Shown: positions 17,096-26,895, counted from the stretch's first letter. The stretch is DNA of 64,000 nt from an uncultured Schlesneria sp. (GCA_903834925.1 CAILLA010000128.1:1-64000), one strand, 5' to 3'. A program made the numbers and translations. The notes: generated by a model from the sequence alone, not told the origin.

Positions 17096-19753
17096 TTATT
17101 TACTCTTTTCAGCAGCAGGAATTTTGCGCATTTCTGCAGCGAATTCATCGAGTTGATCAAGATTCGCAACTTTGTGGTTCCGGCGAAGCCAGATTTCGTA
17201 AGAAATCCTCACGGGTGGTGTCGGCAAGGGCTTGGTCCAAAGCAGTCCGTCGCCGCTGATCATAGCCGTCGACTTCTTCCCATCGGCGCGGATACGAATT
17301 TGGATCTCGGCCTTCGCTTTTGAAAAGGTGAGGAACACATATTCGTCGCTACTAATCCCGGCCGCTTCGCGTTTCCATTTTAAGGATTCCATCTGAGTCA
17401 TGAATTTCTCACCCAGTTTAGGCGGTGTTGTGTCGTCTACTTCAAGCTTGATCTGCTTCTGATCGACGTCAAAAATCACGGCCTTCGAACCAGCGGGTAA
17501 AGCCAAATCTGCTGCTTCGATACCAGATTCGGCAGGCTTTTCGCTGGCAACGTCAGGCTTCTGAAGCTGCCATGACGTTCTCAGTGCATCGCCGACAATT
17601 ATACGGGTTCCGCCTTGCTCCAATGACGTGAGACGAATCAAGACATCCTGTTGTCCCCGAATGTAGGGAAGCCATCCTTTATCATCGACGATTTTTCTTC
17701 CTGCTTCTCGTGGCAACCAACCTTCAGCTGCCATCTGCAGATCGAAGAACTCCGTCGTTTGTTGCAAATTCAACTTTGTGTTGGCGACTAACTGCAGATC
17801 CGTAGAAGAATCAAATTCAATCCAGCCTGCATCGGGTGGGATGGGCAATGACTTGTTTGAAACGCTCACATTGGTTTGCACAAACAACTCTTGAGTCGAA
17901 TCAGCCGGATAGCCAATCGAAACAGTCAATACGCTTCCCCCTTGCACCATCGAAAAGCTGCGAGACCGAGGGTCTTCACTGCTCGAAGAGGCGAGCCGTG
18001 AATAAGGGGTCCAGCCCGCATCATGAAATTGCTTCAACAAGGCAACTTCGACGTCGATTAATTCAGCTCGAGTGCGATAAGAAACCAACGAGAATGAACT
18101 ATAGGCACTCTTGGAGTCAGTCTCAGAGATCTTTGGCAGCCAGCGCACGTCGTAGTTGCCGGCAAAATGTAAGCTGACCTGTAAGCCCGACTCAGAACCC
18201 GACGGATCAGTCGTCGTTGGAGTGAACGATACGTTTAACAGGCAATCATCTTTTCGGAATATCAATCCGGGTTGTGATCCAACAGTCGGAGCCACTTCCG
18301 TCCAACCGTTTTTTTCCAGAAGATATCGATAGAACTGTTCCGCTTCGGTTTGTGTTGCTCGAACTGCATAGGCACATATTCCATAGTTGCTCCATTGCAC
18401 CACGGCACCAGGCAAACCCGGAAATGAGCGAATATCGATGACTCGTTGAAATTGAGCAGAGGATAAAGATCTGTGGTGACCTGCGGCAGTCGAACGTAAT
18501 TCCGGCAACGCGATCGGTTGCGTTCCAATCGTCTCTGCCGCGTTGGACTGACCCCAGATTCGAACTCGTCCTTGCTCGGAAGCGATGAGAAGTGAATTGC
18601 TGTCAGGCAACCATTCCAATGCCGCCGTTTGGTCACCGTCGGCGTCGATCACTTGTACGACGGTGTGCGTCGCGGCATCCCAGATTCGAACAAGCGAATC
18701 CCCGGAATAAGTCGCAATCCACTTTCCATCCTGTGAAAAAGCGATCAGATGGGCGCCAGCACCTCGCAGGGTCGATCCGGTTAACTGGGATTTCTCAACG
18801 TCCCACAACTGGACTGTCGAGTCCTGATCATTGAATGCAAGAAGACGGCGATCAGGCGATAATGCTAATGCGGGCCCCCTCACATATTCGGTCGTCAGGG
18901 CGGTTTCTTTGCGGCCGGTTTCGACATTCCAGATATTGGCCGCACTTCCTGCCGACGCCAATAAGCTGTCTGAAAGAAATACCAGTCGAGTGATTTCCTG
19001 TTCGTCCATCTTCACGGTTTTGAGCTTTTTCCCCTCGGGTAGTTCCCAGAGATAAACTTCCCCGGAATAACTTGTCGTGGCAAGTTGTTTTGAATTTGGA
19101 GAGAACGCCAGTTGAGTCAGATGACCTTGATGCGCTTTGATGGCGATCACTTCACGCTGGTCGCTGATTGTCCAGATGCGGACAGTTCCTTTTTGATCGC
19201 CAGCCGCAATCCACTTTCCGTCGGCGGAAAACGCAACCGAACGGATTGGTCGTTCGACTTCGTCAGACTTGTAATTTGCGAGCAGTTCGACGATCGGTTG
19301 CGCGTCTTTGGTGTTCCAGAGCGTCAGCTTGGCCCCGCCCAGTAAATACAGCTTCCCATCAGGACTGATCGCCGCACTTTGTACGGCAGGATCAGCAAAC
19401 CCGTCATTACAGACCAAAAGTTGTAATGGCTCATACTCAGCAATCCCCCATTTGGCAATCTGTTCGGCCGTCGGCTTCACTAGTGCCTTGGGAGCCGGAA
19501 CGACAGGCGGACTCGCAACGGGAACTGGCGCTGCGACTGAGGGCACAACCTTGTCATGTTGGACCGTGTCCGGTTGCAAATCGACATCCGATGAGATCGG
19601 CTTCGCAACAGGAGGTTCGACTGCCGTAGAACTTTTGCCAGCAGTCGGGAAGCCAGCGGGTGACAAGTCTACCGAAGATTTTACACCACATCCTTGAACC
19701 GCAAACATACTGAGAAGAGGAAGAAGAAATCGAAGATCGTTCGATGAAGACAT
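17096..19753 (-). CDS. WD40-repeat lipoprotein
   Basis: From the ATG at 19753 this is 885 aa; upstream in-frame starts exist at 19795 and 19810. The N-terminus has a signal peptide ending in AVQGC, a plausible lipobox. After a Pro/Val-rich linker, about seven WD40 blades follow (AAISPDGKLYLLGG, VAFSADGKWIAAGD, LAFSPNSKQLATTS, LALSPDRRLLAFND, IAFSQDGKWIATYS), each ending in xWD or xWN. The C-terminal 500 residues show no domain I know; they contain repeated paired segments (EAEQFYRYLLEKNGWTEV, AELIDVEVALLKQFHDAGWT, TTEFFDLQMAAEGW) that look like diverged copies of one unit. Function unknown. Confidence 0.85.
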   Translation of the reverse strand: MSSSNDLRFLLPLLSMFAVQGCGVKSSVDLSPAGFPTAGKSSTAVEPPVAKPISSDVDLQPDTVQHDKVVPSVAAPVPVASPPVVPAPKALVKPTAEQIAKWGIAEYEPLQLLVCNDGFADPAVQSAAISPDGKLYLLGGAKLTLWNTKDAQPIVELLANYKSDEVERPIRSVAFSADGKWIAAGDQKGTVRIWTISDQREVIAIKAHQGHLTQLAFSPNSKQLATTSYSGEVYLWELPEGKKLKTVKMDEQEITRLVFLSDSLLASAGSAANIWNVETGRKETALTTEYVRGPALALSPDRRLLAFNDQDSTVQLWDVEKSQLTGSTLRGAGAHLIAFSQDGKWIATYSGDSLVRIWDAATHTVVQVIDADGDQTAALEWLPDSNSLLIASEQGRVRIWGQSNAAETIGTQPIALPELRSTAAGHHRSLSSAQFQRVIDIRSFPGLPGAVVQWSNYGICAYAVRATQTEAEQFYRYLLEKNGWTEVAPTVGSQPGLIFRKDDCLLNVSFTPTTTDPSGSESGLQVSLHFAGNYDVRWLPKISETDSKSAYSSFSLVSYRTRAELIDVEVALLKQFHDAGWTPYSRLASSSSEDPRSRSFSMVQGGSVLTVSIGYPADSTQELFVQTNVSVSNKSLPIPPDAGWIEFDSSTDLQLVANTKLNLQQTTEFFDLQMAAEGWLPREAGRKIVDDKGWLPYIRGQQDVLIRLTSLEQGGTRIIVGDALRTSWQLQKPDVASEKPAESGIEAADLALPAGSKAVIFDVDQKQIKLEVDDTTPPKLGEKFMTQMESLKWKREAAGISSDEYVFLTFSKAKAEIQIRIRADGKKSTAMISGDGLLWTKPLPTPPVRISYEIWLRRNHKVANLDQLDEFAAEMRKIPAAEKSK

Positions 19754-19956
19754 TTTTTGACTTTTGTTTACAAGGTTATGGGTGATGCGACTCATTGGAA
19801 AATAAGACAACTGGACAGAGTAACTTTATCGTCTCATGGATTCACCGTGAATCGACCCGTCTATTCCCGGTGAGGGAAACGACCTTCGAACAACAAGTTC
19901 TCCCTTTGAAGGATTGCCGGCGCGATCCCTCACGAAATCCCTGAGAGACGAACCCA

Positions 19957-20169
19957 TTATTTGCTCTGATCAACCGCGAGAATTTGGCGAGATTTGGACT
20001 TGAGAATCACGACGAATATCCCATAGGAAACATACTTACCGTACTCCTGCTGTTCATCAGGTGTGATCGTCCCACCGGAAGAGCGACTGGCAAGATAGTC
20101 CACTCGATTTTGTAGCTTGTGATCCGCTTTCAAACACAGAATACGGCGAGCATCTCGGCCGTCAGACAC
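19957..20169 (-). CDS. Small conserved-type hypothetical protein
   Basis: This 70-aa protein starts with GTG; no earlier start is possible before an in-frame stop. Residues ILCLKADHKLQNRVDYLASRS are followed by GTITPDEQQEYGKYVSYG and ILKSKSRQIL. The L-T-P-x-E-x-x-E-Y...L-x-x-K-x-R pattern is one I recall from short planctomycete proteins of unknown role. Its edges and codon pattern are plausible, but there is no functional evidence. It lies alone between the WD40 lipoprotein and the FG-GAP gene. Confidence 0.55.
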   Translation of the reverse strand: MSDGRDARRILCLKADHKLQNRVDYLASRSSGGTITPDEQQEYGKYVSYGIFVVILKSKSRQILAVDQSK

Positions 20170-20290
20170 TCGCCGAGAGAATCGACAATGCGATCAAGAG
20201 CAGGGGTAGTATTCGTAGGTTTCACGCCCGCATTGTATCATGACCCAGGTTCCAATCCAGAGAAAATTCGATCCTTTGTGAAATGATTTA

Positions 20291-22270
20291 ATGAACGCAA
20301 AACCACTTTGGTTATCACTGTTATGCGTGATGTTATTTGCGGTATCCCTTTTCGCCGATGGGCTCGAAAGGTTGCCTTACAACAACCCCGGCCTGACAGT
20401 CGATCTTGGCGTCGGATTGTGGGCCTGGCCTGTGCCATGTGATGCCGATGGTGATGGAGACTTCGACTTGATCGTCTCTTGCCCCGACAAACCGTCAAAT
20501 GGAGTCTGGCTGTTCGAGAACACAACGGGCGACACATCGGCCAACAAGATGCCAGTCTTTAGAGCCGCTCGACGACTGAGTTCCACGGTCCACTACGTGA
20601 TGCCAAGTTACATCAACGGCACGTTGCGAATACTGACACCGGGATTTGAATACGTGAACTTCGAGAAGACGGGATTGCAACAGCGGGTTGAACTCCCCGT
20701 TCAAAAGAACTTTTATCAACCTGGCTGGTCTCAAACAAAAGGTCCGAAGATCCGTCACAATCAGTGGCGATACGTGGACGTCGATGGCGATGGCGCAATT
20801 GATCTCGTGACGGGTATTGAAGACTGGAGCGAATACGGTTGGGATGACGCCTTCAATTCACGCGGTGAATGGACCAATGGTCCGCTGCATGGTTTTGTCT
20901 TGCTGCATCGCAATCTCGGTACGACCGACGCTCCAAAATATGAACAACCAAGTAAGCTCGAAGCGGGTGGAAAACCGATTGATACGTTTGGTTGCCCCTC
21001 GCCAAATTTCGCCGACTTCGACAATGACGGCGACCTTGATCTGCTTTGTGGCGAGTTTCTGGACGGCTTTACTTACTTTGAAAATGTCGGCTCCAGAACC
21101 AGGCCTGGGTACCGAGCGGGGCAACGTGTCACGACGTCTGACGGCGCACTTCTAAAGATGGATCTCGAAATGATTGTTCCGATCGCATTCGATTGGGACA
21201 AAGATGGCGACATGGATTTGATCGTCGGGGACGAAGATGGACGCGTTGCCTGGATCGAAAACCTCAATCGCAAAAGTGAGGGTAATTCACAATCGCGTTT
21301 GCCATTCAACTTTGCACCACCGAGATACTTTCAACAAGAGGCCGACACGCTGAAGTGTGGAGCGCTCGCAACTCCCTGTGGCGTCGACTGGGATGGCGAC
21401 GGCGACATCGATATTGTTTCGGGCAATACAGCAGGTTACATCGAGTTTTTCGAAAATCTGAGTGGCATTGGTATCGCCCAACCAAAATGGGCAGCCCCAG
21501 TCAGGCTTCAGGTCGACGAAAAAACATTCCGAGTTATGGCGGGACCAAACGGAAGTATACAAGGCCCCGCTGAAGCCAAGTGGGGATACACAACGCTCAA
21601 TGTTGCCGATTGGGACGGCGATGGCCTGCCTGACATCATTCTGAATTCCATACTGGGTCGAGTGCAGTGGATGAAGAACGTTGGCACTCGCACTCAGCCG
21701 AAACTTTCCTCGCCCCAACCGATTCAGGTGGAATGGACGAATGGTCCGCAAAAGCCAGCCTGGACATGGTGGCAACCCGCAGGCAAAGACCTTGTCACTC
21801 AATGGCGAACAACACCGGTCGTAAACGATTTCACGGGCGATGGGTTGCTCGATCTGGCCATCCTGGACAGTGAAGGCTACTTCGCTCTGTTTGAACGATT
21901 CCGGCAAGATGGGCAATTATTACTCAAACCACCAGAGCGAGTTTTTACCGACGCCATTGGAAAACCGTTACGCTTCAACGAACGGACAGCAGGAGCGAGC
22001 GGGCGGCGCAAGATCGCGGTGATTGATTGGGATGGAGACGGTCAATTGGATATTTTGCTCAACTCCGCAAACGCCGACTTCTATCGCGGACTCGGCAAAC
22101 GCGATGGCGTATGGCGTTTCCAGCGAGAAGGAACGCTCGCACCACAGAATATCGAAGGCCACGACGTCAGCCCGACGACCGTCGATTTCGACGGAAATGG
22201 AATCCCTGACTTCCTCGGCGGAGCCGAGGATGGCCGGTTCTATTTCCTGAAAAATCCACGCCAAAAATGA
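20291..22270 (+). CDS. Secreted FG-GAP/VCBS repeat protein
   Basis: This 659-aa protein starts with a signal peptide (LWLSLLCVMLFAVSLFADG) and contains about nine calcium-loop repeats of the type DxDxDGxxD: DADGDGDFDLIVS, DVDGDGAIDLVTG, DFDNDGDLDLLCG, DWDKDGDMDLIVGD, DWDGDGDIDIVSG, DWDGDGLPDIIL, DFTGDGLLDLAIL, DWDGDGQLDILL and DFDGNGIPDFLGG. This is an integrin-alpha-like beta-propeller, exported and calcium-stabilised. Planctomycetes have many such proteins, often with unknown ligands. No enzyme domain is attached. It stands as a single gene. Confidence 0.92.
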   Translation: MNAKPLWLSLLCVMLFAVSLFADGLERLPYNNPGLTVDLGVGLWAWPVPCDADGDGDFDLIVSCPDKPSNGVWLFENTTGDTSANKMPVFRAARRLSSTVHYVMPSYINGTLRILTPGFEYVNFEKTGLQQRVELPVQKNFYQPGWSQTKGPKIRHNQWRYVDVDGDGAIDLVTGIEDWSEYGWDDAFNSRGEWTNGPLHGFVLLHRNLGTTDAPKYEQPSKLEAGGKPIDTFGCPSPNFADFDNDGDLDLLCGEFLDGFTYFENVGSRTRPGYRAGQRVTTSDGALLKMDLEMIVPIAFDWDKDGDMDLIVGDEDGRVAWIENLNRKSEGNSQSRLPFNFAPPRYFQQEADTLKCGALATPCGVDWDGDGDIDIVSGNTAGYIEFFENLSGIGIAQPKWAAPVRLQVDEKTFRVMAGPNGSIQGPAEAKWGYTTLNVADWDGDGLPDIILNSILGRVQWMKNVGTRTQPKLSSPQPIQVEWTNGPQKPAWTWWQPAGKDLVTQWRTTPVVNDFTGDGLLDLAILDSEGYFALFERFRQDGQLLLKPPERVFTDAIGKPLRFNERTAGASGRRKIAVIDWDGDGQLDILLNSANADFYRGLGKRDGVWRFQREGTLAPQNIEGHDVSPTTVDFDGNGIPDFLGGAEDGRFYFLKNPRQK

Positions 22271-22425
22271 CGTGTGGAATGTATTGAACATGGCTTTCCC
22301 CGTGACTTGCCCATGCAATACCGTTATTCTCGTGGCGTCATGATCACTTGGTTTTGACTTTTCAAAAGACCCCTGTGATTCAGCAGAATCAAAATCGTTT
22401 TCTTTCATTCGACGATCAAATTCCG

Positions 22426-22647
22426 ATGGCTCAATCACTCGATCCTCGTCAAATTGAAATTCCTGACGACGATGTCATTGACTTGATGAAGTCAAAAACT
22501 CCTACCGAAAGGTTAGGGATGGCCTTTGAGAGTCATCGCCTTGTTCGAATGAGGCTGGCGGGCCATTTTCGTACCCTGTATCCGCAATGGACCGAAGCCG
22601 AGGTAGAAAAAGCGATCGCGAGGAGATTTTTGAGTGGGGCAATCTGA
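22426..22647 (+). CDS. Small protein paired with a nucleotidyltransferase (antitoxin-like)
   Basis: This 73-aa protein reads MAQSLDPRQIEIPDDDVIDL then TPTERLGMAFESHRLVRMRL and LYPQWTEAEVEKAIARRFL. It resembles short proteins that commonly precede nucleotidyltransferase genes and could be an antitoxin or partner. The ATG at 22426 is preferred over a longer frame from 22348, whose extra part lacks conserved features. Its end overlaps the next gene by 14 bp, which implies coupling. The functional class is inferred from context. Confidence 0.7.
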   Translation: MAQSLDPRQIEIPDDDVIDLMKSKTPTERLGMAFESHRLVRMRLAGHFRTLYPQWTEAEVEKAIARRFLSGAI

Positions 22648-23194
22648 GCTCGTCATTTACGCGACTGAGTTGCTGGAAAGTCTCAACGTCAAATACATGT
22701 TGGTTGGGTCGATCGCCAGCATGGCCTACGGTGAATCACGATTCACTCTGGATATCGATATTGTTGTTGACTTGCCACCCAGCCTGGTAAAGGCGCTTTG
22801 TGCCGGATTTCCCGATCCGGATTATTATGTGAGTCTTCCCGCAGCGGAGGACGCGGTTCGCAGGCGAGGCCAGTTCAATGTGATTCAGCCAAAATCAGGC
22901 CTCAAGATTGACTTCATGGTTGCTCGCGATACGGAATGGGGCCTGCACCAACTCACGCGCCGAATCCAAGTGCAACTTGTTCCTGACCACTGGGGCTACA
23001 CGGCGGCGCCCGAGGATATCATCATCGGGAAACTGCTTTACTATGCGGAAGGGGGATCCGAAAAACATATTCGCGATATCGTGGCCATGTTAAAAATCAG
23101 CGACAGCTTGATTGATCGCGATGACGTGACAATGTGGGCAGAGAAACTCAGCGTCAATGAGATCTGGCAAGAGATCCTTCGAAAAGTCAATTGA
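22634..23194 (+). CDS. Nucleotidyltransferase-fold protein (MNT/AbiEii-like)
   Basis: This 186-aa protein starts at a GTG with AGGAG 7-8 bases upstream. The N-terminal half has YMLVGSIASMAYGESRFTLDIDIVVDL, the G-S and D-x-D signature of minimal nucleotidyltransferases, then KIDFMVARDTEW, which supplies the third acidic residue. The C-terminal half (PEDIIIGKLLYYAEGGSEKHIRDI) is the helical part seen in toxin-like relatives. These enzymes may add nucleotides to tRNA or proteins; type IV or VII toxin-antitoxin systems use them. The upstream 73-aa protein is the probable partner. Confidence 0.85.
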   Translation: MGQSELVIYATELLESLNVKYMLVGSIASMAYGESRFTLDIDIVVDLPPSLVKALCAGFPDPDYYVSLPAAEDAVRRRGQFNVIQPKSGLKIDFMVARDTEWGLHQLTRRIQVQLVPDHWGYTAAPEDIIIGKLLYYAEGGSEKHIRDIVAMLKISDSLIDRDDVTMWAEKLSVNEIWQEILRKVN

Positions 23195-23248
23195 CGACCT
23201 TTCGCGATAAAACGCGATCTGGAGAAATCTTAAAACGGTAGCCAAAAC

Positions 23249-23593
23249 ATGATTCGAAATGAGAACGAATACCGGGAGGCTGTTCGTCAGTTGAACGAAC
23301 AAGAAGCCCGTTTGAATCAGCAGGCCGCTGAGCTTCGCAAGATGGATCTCAGCCGATCTGAAATCACACGAGTGCTTGATCCTGTTCGCTCATTTCACGC
23401 ACAACTGAAAGAAGAAGTCACCTCCTATGAGCGGCTTAAACGCGGCGAATTCAACGCTCTTCCGATGGCCTATGACAATTCCGGTTTACGCTCGTCAATT
23501 CACGCCATTTCTTGCCAATACCACACTAAGATCGGGAAATGCCTCGCCTTTTTTACACTAAACAACGTCCGTGCCGAATCTTCCGACCTGTAA
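23249..23593 (+). pseudogene. Truncated HTH-type antitoxin remnant
   Basis: The first 70 residues (MIRNENEYREAVRQLNEQE, then SRSEITRVLDPVRSFHAQL and YERLKRGEFNAL) match the N-terminal coiled part of an XRE-family antitoxin type I recall. The HTH domain that normally follows is missing; after FNAL the sequence is unrelated and ends at a stop 44 residues later. It is either a truncated gene or a pseudogene. It lies just downstream of the nucleotidyltransferase pair, so this spot has collected toxin-antitoxin debris. No matching toxin gene is seen. Confidence 0.6.
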
Positions 23594-23594
23594 A

Positions 23595-24113
23595 TTACTG
23601 CTTCTTGTTTTTCACCATTTGCTCAGCAAGCTCCTTTTGCGAAAAGACCAGTTGAAAGTGTTTCCAAATCGGAGCATCACGAATCCATTTTGTATAAATT
23701 AGTAGAGGCTCGCCGCTGAATGATTTACCAAAGCAGATTGTCGAGTGGTCGGCAACTTTTGCAGAAATCGTCGGAGACCACGAGTAACCTTGTGACATAC
23801 TCTTTAGCCCACGAGCACCGTGATGTCCGTCCCATGAAACGGTGACGGAATAAAAAACGCTGGAATCGAATGTGTGTTCTAATTCACTTCGAATTGCCAC
23901 GGTACTTCGAATGAGCGAATATTCGGAATCGTCGGGCTGTCGATGAGCGGCGTGCTCGATTGCGAGCAACTCGTTGGCGTATTCAGTGTTGATGAATTTC
24001 CCAAAGTTGCTCAACCGAGAATATTTCTCCCAGACGACAACGAGCATCAGTGCGACAAGTACTGCCGCAGATAATTTCAGCCATCGTCGGCATCGCTTGG
24101 AGATCTTGGCCAT
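23595..24113 (-). CDS. Hypothetical single-pass membrane protein
   Basis: This 172-aa protein has an N-terminal basic segment (MAKISKRCRRWLK) and one membrane helix (LSAAVLVALMLVVVW). The rest is probably outside the cytoplasm, with no cysteine pair or known motif; it includes VFYSVTVSWDGHHGARGL and ISAKVADHSTICFGKSF. It is convergent with the truncated antitoxin, whose stop lies 1 bp away. I do not recognise the family. Confidence 0.65.
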   Translation of the reverse strand: MAKISKRCRRWLKLSAAVLVALMLVVVWEKYSRLSNFGKFINTEYANELLAIEHAAHRQPDDSEYSLIRSTVAIRSELEHTFDSSVFYSVTVSWDGHHGARGLKSMSQGYSWSPTISAKVADHSTICFGKSFSGEPLLIYTKWIRDAPIWKHFQLVFSQKELAEQMVKNKKQ

Positions 24114-24136
24114 GGTTTAGATTTCCAACCCAAGTT

Positions 24137-24385
24137 TCAGACACCGGCTTCCCTCAGAATTTCCTCGGCCGTCGCCTGGAACGGCGATGCGCCAAATCGC
24201 CCCAATGCGACGACAAATTCCGCTCGCGATATTCCGGCAATCTCTGCTGTGAGGCCCTGCGAGACCCTTCGTAACTCGTACCATTTCACCGCCGCTGCTA
24301 ACCGCATTTCTTTGGCAAACCCAACGGAGTCCTGACGCATCGCCGCCAAGGCACCGTCCGGCACTTCGATTGTCATGGAAGCCAT
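24137..24385 (-). CDS. UPF0175 family antitoxin-like protein
   Basis: This 82-aa protein reads MTIEVPDGALAAMRQD, FAKEMRLAAAVKWYELRRVS and ISRAEFVVALGRFGASPFQ. That is the UPF0175 layout: a beta-strand N-terminus, then the LRLAAA-x-x-WYE helix and an HTH-like SRAEF-L segment. Family members are thought to be antitoxins, usually beside a PIN-domain toxin, which is absent here. The frame is open upstream to 24535, but family resemblance starts at the ATG codons at 24385 or 24376. Confidence 0.8.
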   Translation of the reverse strand: MASMTIEVPDGALAAMRQDSVGFAKEMRLAAAVKWYELRRVSQGLTAEIAGISRAEFVVALGRFGASPFQATAEEILREAGV

Positions 24386-25172
24386 CGTAGTGAAATCCAC
24401 AAACTCCGGAAATTCTATCGCGGCGCCAACATCGTCAAAATGAAAATCAGCACGCCTGCATCCAGTGTACCGCAAGCGGAAGGTTTTGAAATTGGTCTGA
24501 TAGATTTGCAAAATGATTTCCCGAGTCACTTCCAAACGTTAAGAAATTTGGCGTTATTTCCCGGTTACATGCGACAAATGATATTGTCTTGTTATTGTAT
24601 TTCTATGTTTTATTGTGGGAGTTGGCGATTCCGGACGAAGAATCCGGGGATTGACATCCCCGGCTCGCCTGGGAAAGGAGTCAGATTTGGTTCTGGAAAT
24701 CTCCAGGCCAGTTCTGGTTTTGTGATTTACAACAGCGACTTTGATCTTTGACAACTCGGTGCAAATTTTCATACGGCTCACCCCGTCGTCCGATTGAGAC
24801 GGCGGCGGCCCGTGGGCGGTTCGTTGTACGCGCGTCGGGTGCGGTCGAGTCTTCGAAGCCCGCCATCCTGCCAATATTTTGGTAGGACTTCGAAGACTTG
24901 GATCACTGATGTCGACACTCGTATCAATTAAACTCAAAAGAGTTTAGCCACAGATGCACACAGAACCACACAGATAAAGAGTAGTAAATCCCATGAACAC
25001 AGTTGAAAAACACCTTTGCCTGAATTTTCCTTTTCTTTGCATTTAATCGTCATTGTTGCCTAAACATTCCCATAGTTGCCCAAGGGTTTTTGAAAAAATC
25101 ACTTCGAAAGACTTTCACAGGGACTCGCTGTCATGATTCAATACCTCGGCAACGATCGCATCGTTCTCGAAC

Positions 25173-25209
25173 AATGCTCATCACGCGGGAGCGATGATGG
25201 CTACTTTGG
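25173..25209. repeat. Solo end of a MITE-like repeat
   Basis: AATGCTCATCACGCGGGAGC followed by GATGATGGCTACTTTGG matches the right arm of the elements at 29968-30141 and 58987-59157. No opposite arm is found nearby, so this looks like a remnant. The rest of the long gap 24386-25330 holds no gene; it has only a weak hairpin near 24650 (GGGGATTGACATCCCC). Confidence 0.75.
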
Positions 25210-25330
25210 GCTGACGTGAAATGTCGCGGGAATTTCCGAATTCTCTGAGAATGGACTTTCGACGTCTAATAAATGACGGTAAAAGTCTTAATACAGTTCG
25301 AAATTTGCTTTCAATTGGACGGAAAGCGTG

Positions 25331-26743
25331 ATGCATCAATTTGCAGATCTACAACCAAAACGATTTTCTCGACGGCGTGCGCTGCAAATCGGTTCGGCAG
25401 GCATACTTGGGTTATCCCTGCCGGAATTGCTGGCATTGAAGGCTCGGGCCGGTTCTGACAATCTTGCTCCCGCAGCGAAGAATGTGATGGTGATCCTGGA
25501 GCAGGGGGGCTTGTCTCACATGGACACGTGGGACCCCAAGCCAGATGCTCCGTCTGATCACCGAAGCCCGTTCAAACCGATCTCGACGAATGCTCCGGGT
25601 ATTCAGTTCACCGAACTTCTGGCGAACACATCACGCGTTGCGAACAAACTAGCCGTCGTCCGTTCCATGCGGCATCCGAAATCGGGCGCGAACGGACATC
25701 CCGACGGAACTCAGTACATGCTCTCGGGTTCGCATCCCAATAGTCCAGTGGAGATGCCCGATATCGGTTGTATCGTCACAAAACTGATCGGCAGCAAATG
25801 TCGCGACCTGCCGCCCTATATCATGGTGCCGGGAAACGATGAGCAAAACGCGTCTGCTCGAACCGGGTTCCTTCCGGCTGCGTCGCGAGTCTTCAAGACC
25901 GGTGGCAACGATGTTTCGGCACCGAATTGGAAAGTGGCTGACCTGTTACCTCGACGCGAGAATTCGGGGCTTCGCTTGAACGGCCGTCGTGAGATGCTGG
26001 CTTCACTCGATGCGAGATTCTCCATCAATCATAACGTCGAAGGGATGGATCGATTCTATTCCCAGGCATTCGACACGTTGACCAGTCCCGGTGTTGAAAA
26101 TGCATTCAATCTTGCCACAGAATCCACGGCGACGCGCGAACTGTATGGGCAAGGCCATCGTGGGGCATGTTATCTTGTCGGACGCAAGTTGATCGAAGCG
26201 GGTGTGCGTTTTGTGACTGTCGATGCTCGCTGGCCACTGACGGACGAAACACCTGGCGGCTTTAACCTGAACTGGGATCATCACGACTTGATTTACACGT
26301 CGGGTTCATGCGGGACGATTCGCAATAAAGCAGGCGGGGAAGGGCGTTATGGAATTGGCCACTGGGTCATGATGGGAAGTACCGACCGAGCCTTCGCCGC
26401 ATTGATCGAAGATCTCGATCAACGGGGATTGCTGGCGGAAACACTGGTCTGTTTTGTGACGGAATTTGGTCGAACACCAAGGCTGAATCAATTCGGTGGC
26501 CGCGATCACTGGACCGATGCATATTCGATTGTCTTTGCCGGCGCAGGTGTCCCTGGTGGTCGCATCATCGGTCGTTCGGATGCGGAAGGTGGTTATGTCC
26601 TCGACGATCCGCACACGCCGGAAGAATACGCCTCGACCATTTATGAAAAGCTGGGGATTGACCGGTCAAAGCCACTTTATACATCAGCCAATCGCCCTGT
26701 GTATTTTGCTCATGCCGACGACCCGATCTCAGGTGTGATGTGA
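25331..26743 (+). CDS. DUF1501 Tat-exported protein
   Basis: This 470-aa protein starts with a twin-arginine-type leader (RFSRRRALQIGSAGILGLSL) and has the DUF1501 hallmarks: NVMVILEQGGLSHMDTWDPK, YMLSGSHPNSP, LIEAGVRFVTVDARW, NLNWDHHD and VTEFGRTPRLNQFGGRDHW. The fold is related to alkaline phosphatase/sulfatases and these proteins are exported. In planctomycetes they usually follow a DUF1549/DUF1553 cytochrome gene, as at 62393. Here no such gene is adjacent, so this copy stands alone. An ATG at 25331 follows a GTG; GGAAAG precedes both. Confidence 0.92.
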   Translation: MHQFADLQPKRFSRRRALQIGSAGILGLSLPELLALKARAGSDNLAPAAKNVMVILEQGGLSHMDTWDPKPDAPSDHRSPFKPISTNAPGIQFTELLANTSRVANKLAVVRSMRHPKSGANGHPDGTQYMLSGSHPNSPVEMPDIGCIVTKLIGSKCRDLPPYIMVPGNDEQNASARTGFLPAASRVFKTGGNDVSAPNWKVADLLPRRENSGLRLNGRREMLASLDARFSINHNVEGMDRFYSQAFDTLTSPGVENAFNLATESTATRELYGQGHRGACYLVGRKLIEAGVRFVTVDARWPLTDETPGGFNLNWDHHDLIYTSGSCGTIRNKAGGEGRYGIGHWVMMGSTDRAFAALIEDLDQRGLLAETLVCFVTEFGRTPRLNQFGGRDHWTDAYSIVFAGAGVPGGRIIGRSDAEGGYVLDDPHTPEEYASTIYEKLGIDRSKPLYTSANRPVYFAHADDPISGVM

Positions 26744-26797
26744 CGGTCGTGCCGCGTAGGATTTTTCGTCCATAAGAGAGACAAACGAAAAAGACCT

Positions 26798-26895
26798 GTG
26801 CCACTGCTTGACCGTACTCGGTCAAGCAGTGCTCTTTGATTCGGGGTTTACCAGTCAAAGACACTGCGTCGGAGAAGACTCCGATGCAGTGGCAC
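26798..26895. repeat. 98-bp MITE-like repeat with GTGCCACTGC ends
   Basis: The ends GTGCCACTGC and GCAGTGGCAC are perfect inverted repeats of 10 bp. The left end also forms a 13-bp hairpin (CACTGCTTGACCG with its complement, 4-nt loop). A second copy at 29864-30206 has the same ends but carries an insertion. It lies in the gap between DUF1501 and the nitroreductase, downstream of both genes. Confidence 0.85.

Noticed and set aside
24137-24535. Longer N-terminus for the UPF0175 protein
   Set aside because: The extra 50 residues have no family resemblance, while the conserved strand starts at the later ATG.
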